From: Pseudoruegeria sp. SK021
GTDB lineage: Bacteria; Pseudomonadota; Alphaproteobacteria; Rhodobacterales; Rhodobacteraceae
Reading direction: 5' to 3'
Assembly (NCBI RefSeq): GCF_002119405.1
Contig: NZ_MTBG01000005.1
Span: forward strand, 83,720 to 147,719
Length of the DNA: 64,000 nt
Shown: one piece after another, positions 49,708-58,337 of the stretch
How positions within the stretch are numbered: the first letter of the stretch is position 1
Layout of the letters: each line of letters starts with the position of its first letter
Made by a program: the position numbers and the translations under genes
The notes under the pieces: generated by a model
What the model was told of the DNA's origin: nothing
The model's input: only the letters and a program-made list of their open reading frames with translations
Databases searched by the model: none

Positions 49708-51156
49708 TTGCATCCCCTTTACCCTGCCACAGTTCGCCGGAATGTCCAAATCGTGCTTGTTTATGCCCGCCTGTTGTCGCTCTGGCTTGCTGCGCTGATT
49801 GGGCTGTTGCCCAGCGTGGCCTTGGCGCATGCGTCCGATCAGGGCTTCGTGTTATTGCTGCCGACCGAGGCTTATATCCTGTCTGGTTGCCTTGCGGTGG
49901 CTCTGACCGTGCTGATGTCGGCGGTGCTGCCCGATGCATGGACCACGCGTCTGTTCACAAGCCTGCGCCTTGGCACGGTGCCAGACCTGCACCGGCTGAA
50001 AACCGTCACCAGTTGCCTTGGCTTTGCCGCGCTTGTCGGGTTGGTCTGGCTTGGGATGACCGGCCCGCGTGACCCGCTGGGCAATCTGCTGCCCCTGACG
50101 ATCTGGACGCTGTGGTGGGCGGTATTTGTGGTGGTGCAGGGGTGCTGCGGCGATCTGTGGTCGTGGATTTCACCGTTTCACGGGCCGCACCGGGTTTTGC
50201 TTGGGCCGCAGGCGCGGCCGCTCTTGCGCTTGCCGGATCGCCTTGGCCATTGGCCCGCGGTCGCGATCTTTTTGGCCGCGATGATCTTTGCGTTCACCGA
50301 TCTTGCCCCGGATGATCCGGCCCGTTTGGCGCGGGTCGTGGCCGGGTATTGGCTGGTCACCTTCGCCGCAATGACCCTGTTCGGGCGCAACGACTGGCTG
50401 CATCGGGGCGAGCCTTTCACCCTGCTGTTGACCCTATTCGCCAGCTTGGCCCCGCTGCAAGGACGCGCGGGCGCGTGGCGGTTTGGTCTGCCGGGCTGGT
50501 GCACCCTGACCTTGCCCAGCCCCTCGATCAGCTTGGCGGTGTTCTGCCTGATCCTGTTGGGGACCGGCAGTTTCGATGGCTTGAACGAGACCTTTTGGTG
50601 GCTGGCCCGGCTTGGCATCAACCCGCTGGAATTTCCCGGCCGCTCGGCAGTGGTGCTGCCCGGCATCCTTGGCTTGCTGGGGGTCAATCTGCTGTTGATC
50701 GCGATTTTCGCAGGCTGCGTCTGGCTGGGCCAGCAACTGGCCGGGGTGCCAGTGCCCTTTGCCGCCGCGTTCGGACGGTTGGCGCTGTCGATCCTGCCGA
50801 TTGCCCTTGGCTATCACCTTGCCCATTACTTGGGCGGGGTTCTGGTCAACAGCCAGTATGCGCTGGCCGCTCTGTCCGATCCGTTCGCCCGGGGCGATGA
50901 CCTGCTCGGGCTGGGCCAGTTCTATGTCACGACCGGATTTTTCAATACCCGCGACACGGTCCGCTTGTTGTGGCTGACACAGGCGGGCGCGATCGTTTCG
51001 GCGCATGTCCTTGCGGTGCTGATGGCGCATCGCGCGGCGATTGATCTTTATGGCGGCGGGCGGCGGGCGCTGCGCAGCCAGATCCCGCTATCGGCGTTCA
51101 TGATCGCCTATACCTTGTTCGGTTTGTGGCTTTTGGCATCCCCCCGAGGGGCCTGA
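49708..51156 (+). CDS. Polytopic membrane protein of unknown function
   Basis: Up to 482 residues with about eleven or twelve hydrophobic segments and no family I can name. A signal-like first helix (RLLSLWLAALIGLLPSVALA) ends before HASDQGFVLLLPTEAYILSG. Aromatic and His/Trp-rich loops occur (TLWWAVFVVVQGCCGDLWSW, GYHLAHYLGGVLVNSQYALA). The frame opens with TTG at 49708; a GTG at 49753 gives a neater signal sequence and may be the true start. Its divergent neighbour is the PCu(A)C-like protein, so a joint role in metal or respiratory-enzyme assembly is possible. A link to heterocycle breakdown is not evident. Confidence 0.6.
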   Translation: MHPLYPATVRRNVQIVLVYARLLSLWLAALIGLLPSVALAHASDQGFVLLLPTEAYILSGCLAVALTVLMSAVLPDAWTTRLFTSLRLGTVPDLHRLKTVTSCLGFAALVGLVWLGMTGPRDPLGNLLPLTIWTLWWAVFVVVQGCCGDLWSWISPFHGPHRVLLGPQARPLLRLPDRLGHWPAVAIFLAAMIFAFTDLAPDDPARLARVVAGYWLVTFAAMTLFGRNDWLHRGEPFTLLLTLFASLAPLQGRAGAWRFGLPGWCTLTLPSPSISLAVFCLILLGTGSFDGLNETFWWLARLGINPLEFPGRSAVVLPGILGLLGVNLLLIAIFAGCVWLGQQLAGVPVPFAAAFGRLALSILPIALGYHLAHYLGGVLVNSQYALAALSDPFARGDDLLGLGQFYVTTGFFNTRDTVRLLWLTQAGAIVSAHVLAVLMAHRAAIDLYGGGRRALRSQIPLSAFMIAYTLFGLWLLASPRGA

Positions 51157-51168
51157 TTGCACGGTCCC

Positions 51169-51180
51169 GACAAATTTGTC
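51169..51180. promoter_or_regulatory. Perfect 12-bp dyad upstream of the branched-chain-type ABC operon
   Basis: GACAAATTTGTC is perfectly symmetrical and lies 98 bp before the binding-protein ATG at 51279. The symmetry extends outward with one mismatch. It shares TTTGTC/GACAAA with the dyad ahead of the marR gene, so it is a candidate MarR operator coordinating uptake with degradation. Confidence 0.4.
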
Positions 51181-51278
51181 TGGACTTATCATTTGAGTAC
51201 CCACAACCTTTGCCAATCTACTCTTTCACACTGGCAGGTCCCTGTGTTTAAGGGACGCGGACGACATGGAGGACTGAC

Positions 51279-52583
51279 ATGACCGACAAGACACCCACCC
51301 GCGCCCCGTTCACCCGACGTGCGGCCTTGGCAACCCTTGGCGCCACCGGGGCCAGCTTGGCGGTTCCGGGTCTGTTGCCGGGCCTTGGCGGCACGGCGCA
51401 GGCGCAGTCGGGCGATCCGATCAAGATCGGGTTTCAGGTCCACCGCACCGGCATCGGCGCCGCCTATGGGCGCTGGTATGATCGCACCAGTCAGGCCGCC
51501 GTGGCGCGGATCAACGATATGGGCGGCATCAATGGCCGACCCGTTGAACTGGTCTCGGAAGATGACGGCACCGATCCCAAGCGCGGCGCTGAGGTGCTTG
51601 AGAAATTCGCCAACCAATCCAATTGCGATGTCGCCTTCGGCACCCTGTTCAGCCATGTGGTGATCGGATCGGCCCCACGCGCGGCTGAATTGAAACTGCC
51701 CTATTTCGTGGTCTCCGAAGGCCACCACGTCGCCAGCGGCATGTTGAACCGCTATACGCTTCAGCCCGGCATCACCGACGTCAAAAGTCAGGTCATCGCC
51801 ATGGCCCCCTTCGTCGGCGACAATCTGGGCAAGAAGGTCACCATGATGTTCGCCGATTTCGCCTTCGGCCACGATCACCGGGACTTCTTCTCAGAGGCGA
51901 TCAAGGAACAGGGCGGCAAGGTCATCAAAATGATCGCGATCCCGCCGACCGAAACCTCTTTTACCAAGTATTTCCCGCAAATCCCGCAGGAAACCGAAGT
52001 GCTGTACCACGTCATGGTCGGCCCCGCCGTCCTGACCTTCGTCAAGGAAATGGGTGAATTCTTCGGCCCGTCGCGGCCCGAGATTTTCGGCTATATCGAC
52101 AGCCTCGAAGCCGTCAGCATCGACAGCCCCGGCCTTGAGTTCCTCGAAGGCACCTATTTCTGGGAGGGCAACCCCCGCTACGCCCAAACCGACCAGACCG
52201 AATTCGACAAAGCCTTCCGCGAGGCCGTCGGCGTCGATGATAGCGGTGCCTCGATCACCGATCCGGCGGATGTGTCGACCTATGCCCATATGTTTGGCTG
52301 CTGGGAGACCCTGAATGTCATCAAGGCCGGGATGGAGGCCTGCAACTATCAAGGTCCCGAAGATCGCCAAGCCCTGATCGAGGCCGTCGAGGCGATGACC
52401 GAAATGCCTGCCTCGATGGATCATCCGCAGGGCGACAAGCTGTTCAACGGCAAGACCCATCAGGTGTTCGGCGTGCAGTACATCTCCAAGGTCGAGGACG
52501 GCATGCTGAAGGTGGTCCACACCACATCGATCGAAGACGGATTTTACCCCGACGAGGTGGATTACACCACCCAACCGTTCTGA
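51279..52583 (+). CDS. Branched-chain-type ABC substrate-binding protein (Tat signal)
   Basis: 434 residues of the LivJ/UrtA class. The N-terminus has a twin-arginine-like segment (FTRRAALATLGATGASLAV) followed by cleavage near AQAQSG. The mature part opens DPIKIGFQVHRTGIGAAYGR and continues INGRPVELVSEDDGTDPKRG and VTMMFADFAFGHDHRDF. Such receptors near degradation genes often bind aromatic or heterocyclic acids rather than leucine. Encoded with four transporter genes and an enamidase, it likely binds nicotinate or a related ring acid; that is inferred from context. Ribosome site TGGAGGACTGAC. Confidence 0.87.
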   Translation: MTDKTPTRAPFTRRAALATLGATGASLAVPGLLPGLGGTAQAQSGDPIKIGFQVHRTGIGAAYGRWYDRTSQAAVARINDMGGINGRPVELVSEDDGTDPKRGAEVLEKFANQSNCDVAFGTLFSHVVIGSAPRAAELKLPYFVVSEGHHVASGMLNRYTLQPGITDVKSQVIAMAPFVGDNLGKKVTMMFADFAFGHDHRDFFSEAIKEQGGKVIKMIAIPPTETSFTKYFPQIPQETEVLYHVMVGPAVLTFVKEMGEFFGPSRPEIFGYIDSLEAVSIDSPGLEFLEGTYFWEGNPRYAQTDQTEFDKAFREAVGVDDSGASITDPADVSTYAHMFGCWETLNVIKAGMEACNYQGPEDRQALIEAVEAMTEMPASMDHPQGDKLFNGKTHQVFGVQYISKVEDGMLKVVHTTSIEDGFYPDEVDYTTQPF

Positions 52584-52605
52584 TCCGGGAGCGGCGCAGC
52601 AAGGT

Positions 52606-53532
52606 ATGGAGTTCGGACCTCATCTAATGCTGGCGTCGCTCGAAGGGGCGGTCACGGCGGCTACGCTGGCCCTGACGGCCATGGGGCTCAGTCTGGTCTT
52701 TGGCGTCATGCGCGTCGTCAACGTGGCACATGGCGAATTTTACATGCTGGGGGCGGTGATCGCGTGGTTCGTGTCCACCACCCTTGGCACGCATCCGGCC
52801 ATTGGCTTTGTCGGCGCGCTGATCGTGGCCCCGGTGCTGGTCGGGTTACTGGCGGCCGCCGCCGACCGGCTGATCCTCGCACGGATCAATTACGACCCGG
52901 AACGCACCATCGTCGCCACCATCGGACTGCTCTATATCCTGCAGCAATCCACTTTGATGACCTTCGGCCCCGATGCCCGCCCGGTGGAGCCGCCGTTCAA
53001 TAGCCGCATCGCGCTGCCGTGGTGGCGGCAGGGTGAAAACGGGCTGGAGATGTTCTATCCTTGGGGCCTTGCCACCACCTCCTACAAGCTGTTCATCATC
53101 GTCGCCGCCGTGGCCATTCTGATCGGGCTTTGGGTGCTGCTGACCCGGACCCGGATCGGGCTGGTGATGCGCGCCACCCAAGCTGACCGCGAGATGGCCA
53201 CCGCCTTCGGCATCCCGGTCGAGCGGGTCTATGCCATGGTCTTTGGCCTTGGCGCCGGGCTGGCCGCCTTGGGGGCTGTCCTGATCGTGCCGGTACAGCA
53301 AGCGCATTACCTGATGGGGGCCGACCCGTTGCTGCTGTCTTTCATCGTCGTGATCATCGGCGGGTTGGGCTCCCTTCCCGGCACCATCATCGCCGCGCTG
53401 CTGATCGGGATGAGCGACGGCATCATCTCGGTGTTCTTCTCGCCGACATTGGCCAAAATCCTCGCCACGCTGGTGGTCGCCATGGTGCTGGTGTTCCGCC
53501 CGCAAGGCCTGCTTGGGAAAGCCAGCGCATGA
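52606..53532 (+). CDS. Branched-chain-type ABC permease LivH
   Basis: 308 residues with about eight membrane segments. Family features are LVFGVMRVVNVAHGEFYMLG near residue 30, AADRLILARINYDPERTIVA, and near the end VVIIGGLGSLPGTIIAALLIG with the ATPase-contact loop before it (MRATQADREMATAFGIPVER). It is one of the two membrane subunits of the importer. ATG at 52606; the stop overlaps the LivM start as ATGA. The order SBP, LivH, LivM, LivG, LivF is canonical. Confidence 0.93.
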   Translation: MEFGPHLMLASLEGAVTAATLALTAMGLSLVFGVMRVVNVAHGEFYMLGAVIAWFVSTTLGTHPAIGFVGALIVAPVLVGLLAAAADRLILARINYDPERTIVATIGLLYILQQSTLMTFGPDARPVEPPFNSRIALPWWRQGENGLEMFYPWGLATTSYKLFIIVAAVAILIGLWVLLTRTRIGLVMRATQADREMATAFGIPVERVYAMVFGLGAGLAALGAVLIVPVQQAHYLMGADPLLLSFIVVIIGGLGSLPGTIIAALLIGMSDGIISVFFSPTLAKILATLVVAMVLVFRPQGLLGKASA

Positions 53533-54473
53533 CCGCAGCCACCCGCGACGCTGCGCTGCACCTTGGCGTGCTGACCCTGCTGGCGGGGCTGTGGTTCGTG
53601 CTGCCCACCTATCACTCGGGCAATCTGGCGCGGATCATGGTGCTGGCGGTCTATGCCATGGGGTACAATCTGCTGTTCGGCTATACTGGGCTTCTCAGCC
53701 TCGGCCACGCGCTGTTCTTCGCTGCCGGGATGTACGGGCTGGCCATTGCGATGCAGCAGGGCGGCTGGTCCGCAGCCCCCGGCTTTCTGGCCGGGTTGAT
53801 CGCGGCGCTGGTCGTCTCGGGCGTGGCCGGGGCGCTGGCTCTGCGCACCACCGGCGTTGCCTTCATGATCGTCACGCTGATGTTCGCGCAGGCGGGCTAT
53901 CTGACCGTGCTTTATTTCGGGGCGATCACGCGCGGCGACGAAGGCTTCGTGATCCCGCAAGCGGCCCGCAGTTTGGCCGGGATCGACCTGACCACCCCGG
54001 CCAACCGCTATTTCGCGGCGCTGATCCTGTTCGGCGCGGTGTTTCTGGGCCTCGCATGGCTGGTCCGATCGCCCTTCGGCCGCACCCTGATCGCCATCCG
54101 CGAGAACGAGGCCCGCGCAAAGATGCTGGGCTATGACACCCATGCCTACAAGCTGCGCGCGGTGATCTTGTCGGGCACGATCTCTGGCGCGTCCGGGGCC
54201 GCCTATGCCCTGCTGTTCGGCTATGCCGGAGCCACCTTCGCCACCGTGCAATATTCGATCTTCCCGCTGCTCTGGGTGCTGTTGGGTGGGGCCGGCACCA
54301 CCATCGGCCCGTTGATCGGCGCGATCTTCATGTTCTACCTGATCGACTTGGCCAGCGGGGTGACCGACGCTTATATGTTGATTGCGGGCGTCGTGCTGGT
54401 GCTGCTGACGCTGTTCGCGCCTCAAGGGCTGGCCGGGACCTTGCGCAACCGCGTTTGGCCGTGGCTGCCATGA
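53529..54473 (+). CDS. Branched-chain-type ABC permease LivM
   Basis: 314 residues, polytopic, with LivM hallmarks NLLFGYTGLLSLGHALFFAA and LIAIRENEARAKMLGYDTHA, and WVLLGGAGTTIGPLIGAIFM near the end. It forms the membrane channel with LivH. It starts within the LivH stop codon (ATGA) and its own stop overlaps the LivG ATG in the same way, so the five transporter genes are translationally coupled. Length is normal for the family. Confidence 0.93.
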   Translation: MTAATRDAALHLGVLTLLAGLWFVLPTYHSGNLARIMVLAVYAMGYNLLFGYTGLLSLGHALFFAAGMYGLAIAMQQGGWSAAPGFLAGLIAALVVSGVAGALALRTTGVAFMIVTLMFAQAGYLTVLYFGAITRGDEGFVIPQAARSLAGIDLTTPANRYFAALILFGAVFLGLAWLVRSPFGRTLIAIRENEARAKMLGYDTHAYKLRAVILSGTISGASGAAYALLFGYAGATFATVQYSIFPLLWVLLGGAGTTIGPLIGAIFMFYLIDLASGVTDAYMLIAGVVLVLLTLFAPQGLAGTLRNRVWPWLP

Positions 54474-55189
54474 CGCTGCTGTCGACCCGAAATCTGACCA
54501 AGCGCTATGCCGGGGTTCTGGCAAATGAGGCGATCAACTTCGACCTGCCCCAAGGCCAAATCCGGGCGCTGATCGGCCCGAACGGGGCTGGGAAATCGAC
54601 CTTTGTTGGGATGCTGTCGGGGCGCATTCCGACCACCAGCGGCAGCGTCACGTTTGACGGAAAAGACATCAGCGCCCTGCCCGCCCATGCCCGCATCGCG
54701 CTTGGCATCGCCTATACGTTCCAGATCACCTCGGTCTTCGCGGGCCTGTCGGTGCATGAAAACGTGGCGCTGGCGGCTCGCCGCCGCCTTGGTCGCGACG
54801 GTGCCGCCGTCGATGCCAAGGTCGCAGACAGCCTGTCACGCGTCGGGCTGGCCGACCGTGCGACCCAGATCGCAGGCGATCTGAGCTATGGCCACCAGCG
54901 CATCCTTGAGATCGCGATGGGACTGGCGCAGGACCCGCGCCTGTTCATCCTCGACGAGCCGACCCAAGGTCTAGCCGAATCCGAGATTGCCGATTTCAAG
55001 ACGCTAATCCGCAGCCTTGGCGGGGCGACCACCATCCTTCTGATCGAACACAATATGAGCGTGGTCATGGAAACCGCAGAGGCCATCACGGTGCTGAGCA
55101 ACGGCACGGTTCTGGCAGACGGCACCCCGGCCCAGATCCGGGCCGACCCTGCGGTTCAGGCCGCCTATCTGGGGACCGCAGATGCTTGA
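54470..55189 (+). CDS. Branched-chain-type ABC ATPase LivG
   Basis: 239 residues. Walker A is IGPNGAGKSTFVGMLSG, the signature is LSYGHQRILEIAMGLAQDP and Walker B is LFILDEPTQGLAES, with the switch histidine in LLIEHNMSVV. It is the larger of the two ATPases of the importer. ATG at 54470 overlaps the LivM stop; a TTG at 54455 is less likely. The stop overlaps the LivF start by 8 nt. Confidence 0.93.
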   Translation: MTLLSTRNLTKRYAGVLANEAINFDLPQGQIRALIGPNGAGKSTFVGMLSGRIPTTSGSVTFDGKDISALPAHARIALGIAYTFQITSVFAGLSVHENVALAARRRLGRDGAAVDAKVADSLSRVGLADRATQIAGDLSYGHQRILEIAMGLAQDPRLFILDEPTQGLAESEIADFKTLIRSLGGATTILLIEHNMSVVMETAEAITVLSNGTVLADGTPAQIRADPAVQAAYLGTADA

Positions 55190-55877
55190 GGTCTCAAACA
55201 TTCACAGCGGCTATGGCCGGGTGCAAATCCTGTTCGGTGCCAGCCTGACCGCCCGCCCGGGCGAAATCACCTGTGTGATGGGTCGCAATGGCGCGGGCAA
55301 GACCACCGCGATGAAGGCGATCATGGGCCTGCTGCCGCTGTCCCAAGGCACGGTCAGCCTTGATGGCGAGATCATCAGCACCCTGCCTGCCCATGAGGTG
55401 CCGCACCGCCGCATCGGCTATGTCCCGCAAGGGCGGCGCTTGTTCTCGGACCTCTCGGTCGCCGAGAACATCGAGGTCGGCCTGATGACCTGCAAGGAAG
55501 GCCGCGCCACCCGCGACGAGGTTTTGGACATCTTCCCCCGCCTGCGCGAACGCCTGCACCAGCGCGCCGAAACCTTATCGGGCGGCGAGCAGCAGATGCT
55601 GGCCACCGCCCGCGCCCTGTGCCTGCGGCCCCGGGTGCTGCTGCTGGACGAACCGACCGAAGGCCTGCAACCCTCGATGATCGAGGCCATCCGGCAGGTC
55701 ATCGTCACCTTGCGCGATCAAGGCGTCGCGATTCTGCTGGTTGAACAGCGGGTCGATGCCGTCCTCGCCATTGCCGACCGCGTCACCTTTCTTGAAAATG
55801 GCCGCAGCGCCGATACCGTAACCGTGGACGCCCTGCGTGCCACGCCCGATCTGATGCACCGCTATCTCGGCGTTTAA
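55182..55877 (+). CDS. Branched-chain-type ABC ATPase LivF
   Basis: 231 residues. Walker A is MGRNGAGKTTAMKAIMG, then IGYVPQGRRLFSDLSVAENI, signature LSGGEQQMLATARALCLRP and Walker B VLLLDEPTEGLQP. It partners with LivG to drive uptake. It ends 24 nt before the enamidase gene, which has its own CGGAGG ribosome site, so importer and enamidase appear to belong to one operon. Confidence 0.93.
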   Translation: MLEVSNIHSGYGRVQILFGASLTARPGEITCVMGRNGAGKTTAMKAIMGLLPLSQGTVSLDGEIISTLPAHEVPHRRIGYVPQGRRLFSDLSVAENIEVGLMTCKEGRATRDEVLDIFPRLRERLHQRAETLSGGEQQMLATARALCLRPRVLLLDEPTEGLQPSMIEAIRQVIVTLRDQGVAILLVEQRVDAVLAIADRVTFLENGRSADTVTVDALRATPDLMHRYLGV

Positions 55878-55901
55878 ACACACAACCAACCGGAGGTTCC
55901 C

Positions 55902-57074
55902 ATGACCGATACGCCCCGCAAGCTTGTGATCCGCAAGATCGGGCTGCTATTGTCCGGCAAGATCGAGCAGCCCATCCTTGACGGCGATTGCATCGTCGCG
56001 CTGGACGGCAAGATCAGCGCCGTAGGCTACGAGGCCGACCTTGATACCGACGAGGCCACCACCCTCATCGACGCGCAGGGCACCACCCTCGCCCCCGGGC
56101 TGATCGACAGCCATGTCCACCCGGTCATTGGCGACTACACCCCGCGCCAGCAGCAGCTATCGTGGATCGACAGCACCCTGCATGGCGGCGTCACCACCCT
56201 GATCTCGGCCGGCGAGGTCCATATGCCGGGCCGACCCAAGGATGTGGTGGGGCTCAAGGCGATGGCGATTGCCTCGCAGCGCTGGTATGAAAATTTCCGC
56301 CCCTCCGGCGTCAAGGTCCATGCCGGTGCCCCGGTCATCGAACACGGCATGGTGGAACAGGACTTCAAGGATCTGGCCGAAGCCGGCGTCAAACTGCTGG
56401 GCGAGGTTGGGCTTGGCTCCGTCAAGGACGGCAAGACCGCCCGGCAGATGGTCGATTGGGCGCGCAAATACGGCATCCAAAGCACCATTCACACCGGCGG
56501 CCCGTCGATCCCCGGCTCTGGCCTGATTGACGCCGATATGGTGCTGGAAACCGGCACCGATGTCGTGGGCCATATCAATGGCGGCCACACCGCCCTGCCC
56601 GACGACCAGATCATCTGCCTGTGTGACGGCTGCAAATCGGCACTAGAGATCGTGCATAACGGCAATGAACGCGCAGCTTTGCTGACCCTCAACACCACGC
56701 GCGAATTGGGCAAGCTCGATCAGTTGATCCTCGGCACTGACGGCCCCGCAGGCTCGGGCGTGCAACCCTTGGGGATCCTGCGGATGATCGCCATGCTGTC
56801 CAGTCTTGGCAACATCCCGGCTGAAACCGCGTTCTGCTTTGGCACCGGCAATACCGCCCGTCAGCGCAAGCTGGATACCGGGTTGATCGAGCCGGGTTTC
56901 TGTGCCGATTTCGTGCTGATGGACCAAGCCCAAAATTCGCCCGGTGCAACCATTCTGGAATCGATCCAGCAGGGCAACCTGCCCGGCGTCGGCATGACGA
57001 TCATCGACGGTGTCGTCACGTCTCATCGCAGCCGGAACACGCCGCCCGCCGGACGCATCCCCCTGCTAACCTAA
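55902..57074 (+). CDS. Enamidase (nicotinate-pathway amidohydrolase)
   Basis: 390 residues. The metal-dependent amidohydrolase core begins PGLIDSHVHPVIGDYTPRQ (His71, His73) and continues TLHGGVTTLISAGEVHMPGR, KLLGEVGLGSVKDG, HTGGPSIPGSG and GHINGGHTA. The last part has LILGTDGPAGSGVQPLGILR and SRNTPPAGRI. These blocks match my memory of the Eubacterium barkeri enamidase along its length, which opens 1,4,5,6-tetrahydro-6-oxonicotinate to 2-formylglutarate and ammonia. It therefore acts after the reductase at 43718. The stop overlaps the convergent gene's stop by 3 nt. Later pathway steps are not in this window. Confidence 0.87.
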   Translation: MTDTPRKLVIRKIGLLLSGKIEQPILDGDCIVALDGKISAVGYEADLDTDEATTLIDAQGTTLAPGLIDSHVHPVIGDYTPRQQQLSWIDSTLHGGVTTLISAGEVHMPGRPKDVVGLKAMAIASQRWYENFRPSGVKVHAGAPVIEHGMVEQDFKDLAEAGVKLLGEVGLGSVKDGKTARQMVDWARKYGIQSTIHTGGPSIPGSGLIDADMVLETGTDVVGHINGGHTALPDDQIICLCDGCKSALEIVHNGNERAALLTLNTTRELGKLDQLILGTDGPAGSGVQPLGILRMIAMLSSLGNIPAETAFCFGTGNTARQRKLDTGLIEPGFCADFVLMDQAQNSPGATILESIQQGNLPGVGMTIIDGVVTSHRSRNTPPAGRIPLLT

Positions 57075-58291
57075 CGGCCCTGATAGCTGATCCGGTACAG
57101 CGCCCCGGCCTTGTCATCGGACACCAGCAGCGATCCGTCCGGCAGTTGCGCCACATCCACTGGCCGCCCCAGATAGCTGCCATTGGCGGCGATCCAACCT
57201 TCGGCAAAGGGCGTGGTTTGGGCGCTGCCGTCATTGCCAATCAGGGTGACCATCACCCGGGCCCCAACCGGGGTGGACCGGTTCCATGACCCGTGCTGGG
57301 CGGAAAAGATCGCGTGGCGATAACGGCGCGGAAACATCGACCCGGTGTAAAAGGTCATGCCCAGATCGGCGGCATGGGCGGTGGTTTCGACTGCCGGAAA
57401 CACCACGCCGGCTGGGATCTGCGCTTTGGCGTATTGCGCGGTCCGGGTGGCGCCGCCGCCATACCACGGAAAGCCGAAATGTTGGCCGGGCTTGGTCTGG
57501 CGGTTGATCTCGCCGGGCGGAAGAGTATCGCCCATGCCGTCCACCTGATTGTCGGTGAACCACAACTCCCCGGTGGCCGGGTGAAAATCATGCCCGACCG
57601 AATTGCGAATGCCCCGGGTGAAGACCTCGCGCCGGGTGCCGTCGCGCTGCATGCGGATGATCCCGCCAATGCCCCACTGGTCATAGAGATCCAGCTTGTC
57701 CGCAGGCGGCACGTTGAACGGCTGACCCAAAGAGATGTAAATCCGCCCGTCCGGCCCGATCTTGCAGACCCGCGCGCCGTGGTTATAGCTTTCCTCTGCA
57801 TCCGGGATCAGCCCGCCTTGCGGTACCACGGCATAGGCCGTTGGGCGCGGCTCGGTGGCGGCGACTGCGGCATTGGGGAACCGCAACACCCGGTTCTGCT
57901 CGGCCACATACAGATCGCCATTTGGGGCCATGCACGGCCCATTCGGAATCCGCAAGGCCAGACCGGGGGCCAAGTCGGTGACCCGATCCGCCACATGATC
58001 GCCATTGGTATCGCGCACCGCCCAGACCTTGTCCTTCCGGGTGCCGACAAAGATAACACTGCCATCCGGGCTGACCGCCATATGCCGGGCGTCCGGCACC
58101 AGTGCATAAAGCGCGATCTGAAACCCCTCGGGCAAGGCAATCCGGTCCAGCGTCGCGCGCAGCCGCGCGGCGCTGCGTCCGCCCTGCTCCACTTCGGTAA
58201 AGCGCGGCGCGTTTTGGGCAAACACGGGCGGGGTCAGCGCCTCCGCGGCCAAAGCTGCACCAAGCGCCAAAATCGCAGCGTATCGGGTCAT
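57071..58291 (-). CDS. Secreted sorbosone-dehydrogenase-like (beta-propeller) protein
   Basis: 406 residues with signal peptide MTRYAAILALGAALAAEALT cleaved near VFAQNAP. The six-bladed beta-propeller of PQQ-dependent sugar dehydrogenase / L-sorbosone dehydrogenase type shows RIALPEGFQIALYALVPDAR, GDLYVAEQNRVLRFPNA, FTRGIRNSVGHDFHPATGEL and a late GRPVDVAQLPDGSLLVSDDK. It could oxidise a sugar or aldehyde in the periplasm with PQQ, but several members have no proven activity. It converges on the enamidase gene with overlapping stop codons and is probably monocistronic. Confidence 0.85.
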   Translation of the reverse strand: MTRYAAILALGAALAAEALTPPVFAQNAPRFTEVEQGGRSAARLRATLDRIALPEGFQIALYALVPDARHMAVSPDGSVIFVGTRKDKVWAVRDTNGDHVADRVTDLAPGLALRIPNGPCMAPNGDLYVAEQNRVLRFPNAAVAATEPRPTAYAVVPQGGLIPDAEESYNHGARVCKIGPDGRIYISLGQPFNVPPADKLDLYDQWGIGGIIRMQRDGTRREVFTRGIRNSVGHDFHPATGELWFTDNQVDGMGDTLPPGEINRQTKPGQHFGFPWYGGGATRTAQYAKAQIPAGVVFPAVETTAHAADLGMTFYTGSMFPRRYRHAIFSAQHGSWNRSTPVGARVMVTLIGNDGSAQTTPFAEGWIAANGSYLGRPVDVAQLPDGSLLVSDDKAGALYRISYQGR

Positions 58292-58337
58292 TTGCGGTCT
58301 CCCTCATCATGGCCGCGCACCACCCCAGCCAATCGGA

